Source of the DNA: an uncultured Chlamydiae bacterium
GTDB lineage: Bacteria; Chlamydiota; Chlamydiia; Chlamydiales; CALBHK01
NCBI GenBank assembly: GCA_937894565.1
Contig: CALBHK010000025.1
Coordinates: forward strand, 1-8,597
Direction: 5' to 3'
DNA: 8,597 nucleotides
Of the stretch, positions 4,890-8,597 are shown in pieces. A model generated the notes under the pieces. That model saw nothing but the letters and a program-made list of their open reading frames with translations. It did not search any database and was not told where the DNA came from. Both the position numbers and the translations under genes were made by a program. Numbering within the stretch: the stretch's first letter is position 1; each line of letters starts with the position of its first letter.

Positions 4890-7042
4890 GGCTCCCTGAA
4901 TGGGTATGTTTTCTGCACATTCACAACATAACCGCTTACATCTCCAATATCTTTACGCCTAGAGACCGGTAATCCAAATGGGACTGTATAGGAAACAAGA
5001 AAAAGAAAATCATTAGGATAATGTGTTTTATAATGAAAATATTGAACAGAAGCCTCCCATACATGCTGAGAAGAGGTGAGATGACTCCACTTAAAACTAA
5101 CCTGATCAAACAGATACTCATCTTTTTTATTTCTTACTTTTTGTAAAAACAACTCAGCAAACGAGTTTCGATAATAGCGGTAACTAAGCGATCCCCCCAC
5201 ACTTGTTGCCCATGAGGCTGCTTCATAATAATTTGTATTGCCTCCATCATAAAAAAAAGCACCTGATATTCTATCTGTAAGCTGTTTACTCATAGTAAGA
5301 TTGTATCTTTGTATCAACTCTCCTTTTGTTTTTTTTAAATAATCTTCTTGAGCCCCTAATGAAGCTGTTCCAACTAAACTCCACCCCCTAAAAGGAACAA
5401 AAGCTGTCACTCCTCCCCATTTTTGATAAAAATTATATGGCTCGCCCCCCCCCGTATTCCAAGCGCGCAATAGTGTCCCATTAAAAGTTAAAGAATTTCC
5501 GTTTAAAAAATAGTAAGAAAGGTTCATTCCATACTGTCTTTGATAAGGCTTACAACTGTTTAAATGACCATGATTAGCTTGAGAGCCTTGTTTAAAATGC
5601 GTAAGGTTGAAATTAGCTCTCATACGCGCAAGCAGAGGAAAGTCTACAAGAGCAGACAAAAGGTTTAAATGGTTATAGTAACCATGAAAAGATCTGCCCG
5701 CATAGATTTTTTCCAAATCAAACCAGACATCTTTAAAAATTTTACCATCTGTATGCAAACGAAACGCCCACTTATCATGACCTGAACGGTGTTCGGCTAG
5801 ATTCTTACCGCCTTCTAATTCTAATCGCATCCATGGTGCCACCCTCAACTGCGAAGCTACTGAAAGAATATGAGAAGATTTTTTTCCCTTAAGAGAGCGA
5901 TAAAAGTAGTTCATCGATGTAGAAAATTTGTTATTTGGAACAAACCCCAAGTAGCCCCCCCACTCCTTTGGATTATAATCATTATCAAATGTATTTTGAG
6001 TGTAGTGAAGACCTGCCATCATTCTTTTTTTTTCAATATCAAAACCAAATCCTCTTCCATAACGATGCCTTTGAGTTAAAGGAGTGAGAGTATAGAGAGA
6101 ATCCCCAAATACAACACTCCAGTCCGGTTCGCCAATTTCAAGATAAAGCCTTTGGTCTACTCCATAAATCACATTGCGATTGTCTGTAGGGATACGAAAG
6201 ACAAAATCCAGATAGCGTTCACGCAAAGGATCAATAATCCCAGACCCTCTCCACTCAAGAGCACCAACTATCTTAGAATTATCGCCCAAAGTTAGGGCTG
6301 TAAATGCTGCAGGAATACGAATAAAGGGATCGTCTTCTTTCTCTAAAAAAGAGGCAAATGAAAGAGTATAAGTATCTTGATAGAGCAACTCTTTAGTTTC
6401 ACTATTAAAAACCTTAAGAAAAATAAATTGCTTATCATCGTGAATTCCTAACCTGGGACGTAGATGCAGCATCACAGAATGATCTTCTTCCCCATCCAAA
6501 AGTAAGCTTGAAGAATCATATTGCATTTCACAGCAAGGATCTCCCCCTATTTCAAGAAAAAATGAAGTAGGGCAGTTACTTCTATTAGAGCAAATAAGTT
6601 CCAAATTAATAGGCCTGTCTGCAACGTAGCACTTTGCTATTTCTTTCAACCTCACATTAAATGCAATTTTAGGAAGAATTTTAACAGAAATAAAACTAGA
6701 GTCTCCACTCTCTCTCAAATGAAGAGAAATCTTATACTCACCTGCAGGAGTAAGGGGTGGAATTTTAACTCCAAAAACATGCAAACAACTTTCATTTTCT
6801 TTCAGACACAATTCTATTTCTTTAACTGGAATCACCGGCCAGTCGTGGGGACAAGATATGAGTAAAGAATCTTCAAGAAGCTCAGAATTTTCGTTATTAA
6901 TTAAACAGCTAATGAAAATCAACTCATCTTCTTTAGCGATCAACTCTTTTTCAGAAGTAATGTTGATAGCACCAAAAGCCAATATTTCTGAACAATTTAT
7001 CAAAAATAAAAAAACACAAAAAAGAATGCGTAAAAAAATCAT
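4883..7042 (-). CDS. Usher-like outer-membrane beta-barrel protein with N-terminal Ig-like domains
   Basis: This 719-residue protein has a signal peptide cleaved near ILA22. Two Ig-like regions follow (about 25-125 and 126-230). The first ends in IPPLTPAGEYKISLHL, typical of extracytoplasmic Ig folds, and together they hold nine cysteines (46, 64, 79, 86, 138, 151, 157, 170, 171). From about 240 to 695 there is a long run of alternating, aromatic-rich strands, including FGDSLYTLTPLTQRHRYGRG. This is consistent with a large outer-membrane barrel. The barrel ends at SYTVPFGLPVSRRKDIG, directly before the first strand of a carboxypeptidase-like domain that continues in another frame (4335-4889). 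The frame ends at a TGA (4883-4885) after a short out-of-place tail. Its ATG overlaps the chaperone-like gene's stop (ATGA, 7039-7042), implying translational coupling. The architecture and position suggest an usher or translocation pore for the small subunit; no PapC-family signature was recognised and no plug domain is evident. G9 (5445-5453) and G7 (5955-5961) tracts lie in the barrel. Confidence 0.8.
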   Translation of the reverse strand: MIFLRILFCVFLFLINCSEILAFGAINITSEKELIAKEDELIFISCLINNENSELLEDSLLISCPHDWPVIPVKEIELCLKENESCLHVFGVKIPPLTPAGEYKISLHLRESGDSSFISVKILPKIAFNVRLKEIAKCYVADRPINLELICSNRSNCPTSFFLEIGGDPCCEMQYDSSSLLLDGEEDHSVMLHLRPRLGIHDDKQFIFLKVFNSETKELLYQDTYTLSFASFLEKEDDPFIRIPAAFTALTLGDNSKIVGALEWRGSGIIDPLRERYLDFVFRIPTDNRNVIYGVDQRLYLEIGEPDWSVVFGDSLYTLTPLTQRHRYGRGFGFDIEKKRMMAGLHYTQNTFDNDYNPKEWGGYLGFVPNNKFSTSMNYFYRSLKGKKSSHILSVASQLRVAPWMRLELEGGKNLAEHRSGHDKWAFRLHTDGKIFKDVWFDLEKIYAGRSFHGYYNHLNLLSALVDFPLLARMRANFNLTHFKQGSQANHGHLNSCKPYQRQYGMNLSYYFLNGNSLTFNGTLLRAWNTGGGEPYNFYQKWGGVTAFVPFRGWSLVGTASLGAQEDYLKKTKGELIQRYNLTMSKQLTDRISGAFFYDGGNTNYYEAASWATSVGGSLSYRYYRNSFAELFLQKVRNKKDEYLFDQVSFKWSHLTSSQHVWEASVQYFHYKTHYPNDFLFLVSYTVPFGLPVSRRKDIGDVSGYVVNVQKTYPFREPC
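5445..5453 (-). repeat. G9 homopolymer inside the barrel gene
   Basis: Nine consecutive G on the coding strand encode part of T-G-G-G at residues 530-533 of the barrel protein. A gain or loss of one base would truncate the protein in mid-barrel. In this sequence the tract is in frame, since barrel-like sequence continues on both sides. Confidence 0.8.
5955..5961 (-). repeat. G7 homopolymer inside the barrel gene
   Basis: Seven G on the coding strand encode W-G-G at residues 361-363. With the G9 tract further downstream it makes two slippage-prone sites in one surface-protein gene in an AT-rich background. It is shorter and so probably less mutable. Confidence 0.65.
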
Positions 7043-7884
7043 GGATAGGTAAACCGATCTCCAAATACATGATCGCCTTTTGCATCAAAGAGCACAAACC
7101 CCGAAAGTTCATTACGTAGTTCATCTTCTGTTAAATCCCCAATATCAACTAAAAATGATTGAGGATTACCCGGATAAAGACGTTCTGTTTGGGTTTCTAA
7201 TGTTTTTTTAAGAACCCCTTTTCTGTCATACAACTTAAGAGTGAGCGAAGGAACAAAAAACTGATCCCCCTCATTAAGCACATGTATACAAAGATAACGT
7301 TTTCCTTCAATTTCCTTAATTTCTTTTTTGAATAATTTAAGTGCAGTAGTCCCCTCTCCTATATTGGTGACAATATGGTGAGCATAACGAATCTTCACAT
7401 TCACCTTAAATTGTCCTTTTTCCAGATTTTCCGCATTTAAAATTTCAGTTGGTTCGATTAATAAAACACTCCAATAACTTCCCTTAAGAGAGGAGTCTTT
7501 AGGGACCTCAATCACATAATAAATAGCACGCCTCTCTTGCGGGGCTAATTTCACTCGATCCTGCCCCAAATGCACCCAAGAAATGTTACTGCGCATCGCT
7601 TTTTCCGGAAGATCACCAAAAAAATGCTGTCCCTCACTGTTACAGCCATAGTCCACCAAACTTAAATTCACCTGTTCCTCTGTATCGCGATCGTTAAACA
7701 AGGTAAGGCTCACCTGTTTTTTTTCACCCGGTTTTAACTTTTCTACGACAGAAAAATCACTTACCTGCAGAGCCTCTGCAAAAAAGGGGGAAAGCAGAGA
7801 GAAAATCAAAAAAATATTTTTCACATCACTTGCTTTGTTTAAAACAAACAACGCAGCATATTTCATAAGCTCAGTAGCAGACAA
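7039..7884 (-). CDS. Periplasmic fimbrial-chaperone-like protein with two Ig-like domains
   Basis: This is a 281-residue secreted protein. The hydrophobic segment KNIFLIFSLLSPFFAEA (22-38) is a signal peptide ending at AEA38. Domain 1 (about 40-150) carries KPGEKKQVSLTLFNDRDTEEQ, then ISWVHLG..RVKLAPQERRAIYYVIEVP and SLKGSYWSVLLIEP. This order of strands (W, L.P.E....Y.I..P, KG.YW) is seen in PapD-like chaperones and in DUF916-type Ig domains. Domain 2 (about 165-281) has a long KVNVKIRYAHHIVTNIG strand and LNEG...VPSLTLKLYDRKG. Length is slightly above the usual 220-250 of fimbrial chaperones. The start is ambiguous. The TTG at 7884 has GGGAG seven bases upstream but gives a long n-region. 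The GTG at 7824 would give an ideal 18-residue signal peptide, but without a clear ribosome binding site. It lies between the small subunit gene and the barrel gene, with a 4-bp ATGA overlap with the latter. The probable job is to hold the subunit for export through the barrel. Confidence 0.72.
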   Translation of the reverse strand: MSATELMKYAALFVLNKASDVKNIFLIFSLLSPFFAEALQVSDFSVVEKLKPGEKKQVSLTLFNDRDTEEQVNLSLVDYGCNSEGQHFFGDLPEKAMRSNISWVHLGQDRVKLAPQERRAIYYVIEVPKDSSLKGSYWSVLLIEPTEILNAENLEKGQFKVNVKIRYAHHIVTNIGEGTTALKLFKKEIKEIEGKRYLCIHVLNEGDQFFVPSLTLKLYDRKGVLKKTLETQTERLYPGNPQSFLVDIGDLTEDELRNELSGFVLFDAKGDHVFGDRFTYP

Positions 7885-7939
7885 CGTGGCACTCCCTTTT
7901 CTCAGAATCTTAATGTAATAAAAATTTTAGTACAACAAA

Positions 7940-8017
7940 CTTAGACCACTCTCGAAACTTGCTTCATGAAAAAATACTAATTTTTTTTCATGAAGCAAGT
8001 TTCGAAAGCGATCTAAG
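7940..8017 (-). terminator. Large hairpin after the subunit gene (partial terminator or mRNA stabiliser)
   Basis: Two 35-base arms (7940-7974 and 7983-8017) are complementary around an 8-base loop, starting five bases past the subunit gene's stop. At DNA level three positions are mismatched. In the minus-strand RNA all three become G-U wobbles, so the stem is continuous over 35 pairs; in the plus-strand RNA they would be A-C mismatches. This indicates selection on the minus-strand transcript. The apex is A6/U6 and no U tract follows the stem. It may therefore act as a leaky terminator or 3'-end protector that keeps subunit mRNA more abundant than that of the downstream genes. Confidence 0.6.
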
Positions 8018-8022
8018 TAAGA

Positions 8023-8508
8023 TCATGGCCCAACCGTGTAAGTCACTGTAGCTGTTGCTGCAGTAGCTGCAGCAGCGCTCACTGTTGCGGCAAGAGTATA
8101 AGTAATTGCCAAACTGCCTTGAGCTATATTACTAATTCCTGTTACCAAACTAGCTGCAGTAGTGCTCATAGCTGTACTTCCCGTAGAGGTCCCTCCCGTA
8201 GGGGCTGCCAGTGAAATAGATAACGTCACACCGGTGGGCATGGCTGATCCAATAGCGCCTGTAATTTTTCTGGCAGTGCTATTTGTCGTGGTTACTGCAT
8301 ATGTTGTGGTTGCATCTGTAGCGCTAGTAGGAGCACTACCGGCAACAGCTGTATTGATTGTTAAGGCAGCTGGATTACCAGAAACTGTAATCGCATCAAA
8401 CAAGGAAATTGTGTAGGTTACAGTAGCTGTTGCAGTTGTTGCAGCTTGCAAAACCTCATTTCCTATCATTAAAAAAGTTGCTATCAAAAGCACATAACGA
8501 TTGAACAT
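8023..8508 (-). CDS. Secreted Thr/Ala-rich small subunit, pilin-like
   Basis: This 161-residue protein has a clear signal peptide (MFNRYVLLIATFLMIGNEVLQA, cleavage near residue 22). The mature part of about 139 residues is roughly one quarter threonine, rich in Ala, Ser and Gly, has only four charged residues, and no cysteine or tryptophan. Alternating stretches such as ATVTYTISLF, ITVSGNPAALTI, GVTLSISLA and SLAITYTLAATV predict an all-beta Ig-like fold typical of fibre subunits. The N-terminal ATATVTYTI and C-terminal ATATVTYTV are near copies, so the N-terminal segment could act as a donor strand that mimics the subunit's own last strand. Absence of cysteine is also known in alpha-class (CS1-type) pilins, but no family match can be claimed. 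The ATG at 8508 is preceded by AGGA (8516-8519) at seven bases. It is the first gene of the cluster, followed by a hairpin, as expected for a highly expressed structural subunit. Confidence 0.75.
   Translation of the reverse strand: MFNRYVLLIATFLMIGNEVLQAATTATATVTYTISLFDAITVSGNPAALTINTAVAGSAPTSATDATTTYAVTTTNSTARKITGAIGSAMPTGVTLSISLAAPTGGTSTGSTAMSTTAASLVTGISNIAQGSLAITYTLAATVSAAAATAATATVTYTVGP
8032..8058 (-). repeat. Direct repeat within the subunit gene, C-terminal copy
   Basis: This 27-bp segment encodes the last strand (ATATVTYTV) and matches 8407-8433 at 22 of 27 bases, including an 11-base identical run. It encodes the near-duplicate of the N-terminal strand of the same protein. Confidence 0.6.
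8407..8433 (-). repeat. Direct repeat within the subunit gene, N-terminal copy
   Basis: It encodes ATATVTYTI just after the signal peptide and pairs with 8032-8058. Most differences are at third codon positions, so the peptide is better conserved than the DNA. Confidence 0.6.
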
Positions 8509-8542
8509 AGTTCCATCCTGTTTATTTTTTTCAACACCAAAA

Positions 8543-8570
8543 ATCTTAAAAAAGGCTCACGAACATTCAA
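8543..8570 (-). promoter_or_regulatory. Possible promoter of the subunit gene
   Basis: On the minus strand TTGAAT (8565-8570) and TAAGAT (8543-8548) are separated by 16 bases. Each matches four of six positions of the sigma-70 consensus, and they would start transcription about 25-30 bases before the ATG at 8508. In AT-rich DNA such matches are common. The contig ends just upstream, so other promoters could be missing. Confidence 0.3.
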
Positions 8571-8578
8571 ATTTAAAC

Positions 8579-8597
8579 AGATCGGAAGAGCACACGT
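8579..8597 (+). other. Illumina TruSeq adapter remnant (not genomic)
   Basis: The last 19 bases, AGATCGGAAGAGCACACGT, are identical to the start of the TruSeq read-1 adapter. The biological sequence therefore ends at about 8578; the first two bases (AG) could belong to either. This marks the right edge as an untrimmed assembly end. Confidence 0.95.

Noticed and set aside
6025..6033. A9 run on the coding strand of the barrel gene, and similar A8/T8 runs elsewhere (for example 467-474, 7729-7736)
   Set aside because: Runs of A or T are common in AT-rich DNA and encode ordinary Lys/Phe codons; unlike the G tracts they are not a notable signal.
7885..7939. Possible second promoter (TTGTAC, 17 bases, TAAGAT) before the chaperone-like gene
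   Set aside because: The -35 matches only three of six positions; in AT-rich intergenic DNA this is not better than chance.
8162..8416. Plus-strand open frame of 84 codons opposite the subunit gene
   Set aside because: It is the antisense shadow of the Ala/Thr-rich minus-strand gene; repetitive GCA/ACT codons keep the complement open and there is no ribosome binding site.

Overview
The window is an AT-rich stretch that looks like the end of a metagenomic or draft-assembly contig, because its last 19 bases (8579-8597) match the Illumina TruSeq adapter. All well-supported genes lie on the minus strand and read from the right end to the left. Nearly every product carries a Sec-type signal peptide, and one is an outer-membrane beta-barrel, so the host is a Gram-negative bacterium. 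The AT-rich sequence, secreted WS-P-LS...GNAVAVW repeat proteins, a cysteine-rich envelope protein and long G tracts in surface-protein genes are reminiscent of environmental Chlamydiota. That placement is a guess, since no marker gene is present.

In transcription order the layout is as follows. (1) A small Thr/Ala-rich secreted protein without cysteine or tryptophan (8023-8508), which looks like a pilus or fibre subunit. (2) A 35-bp hairpin just after its stop. (3) A two-domain Ig-like periplasmic protein resembling a fimbrial chaperone (7039-7884). (4) A large barrel protein with Ig-like N-terminal domains (4883-7042), overlapping the previous stop as ATGA. (5) A separate frame (4335-4889) with two carboxypeptidase-regulatory-like domains, which appears to be the C-terminus of the barrel gene displaced by a one-base frameshift. 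(6-8) Three paralogous secreted proteins of about 435-440 residues (2961-4265, 1537-2859, 143-1468), each made of eight repeats of about 50 residues and probably eight-bladed beta-propellers. A perfect 20-bp palindrome at 89-108 closes the unit. The first 87 bases may be the 3' end of a convergent plus-strand gene.

Read together, subunit + chaperone + barrel with C-terminal Ig-like domains + large secreted repeat proteins has the logic of a chaperone-usher pilus, but I see no canonical PapD or PapC signature. My interpretation is a divergent or analogous fibre-assembly system in which the propeller proteins are candidate adhesins or cargo. A G9 and a G7 tract in the barrel gene and a G8 tract between the ribosome binding site and start codon of the first propeller gene suggest phase-variable expression.

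No RNA genes, CRISPR arrays, insertion sequences or origins were recognised. No gene-free stretch exceeds 300 bases; the longest are 1-142 and 7885-8022, both described below.
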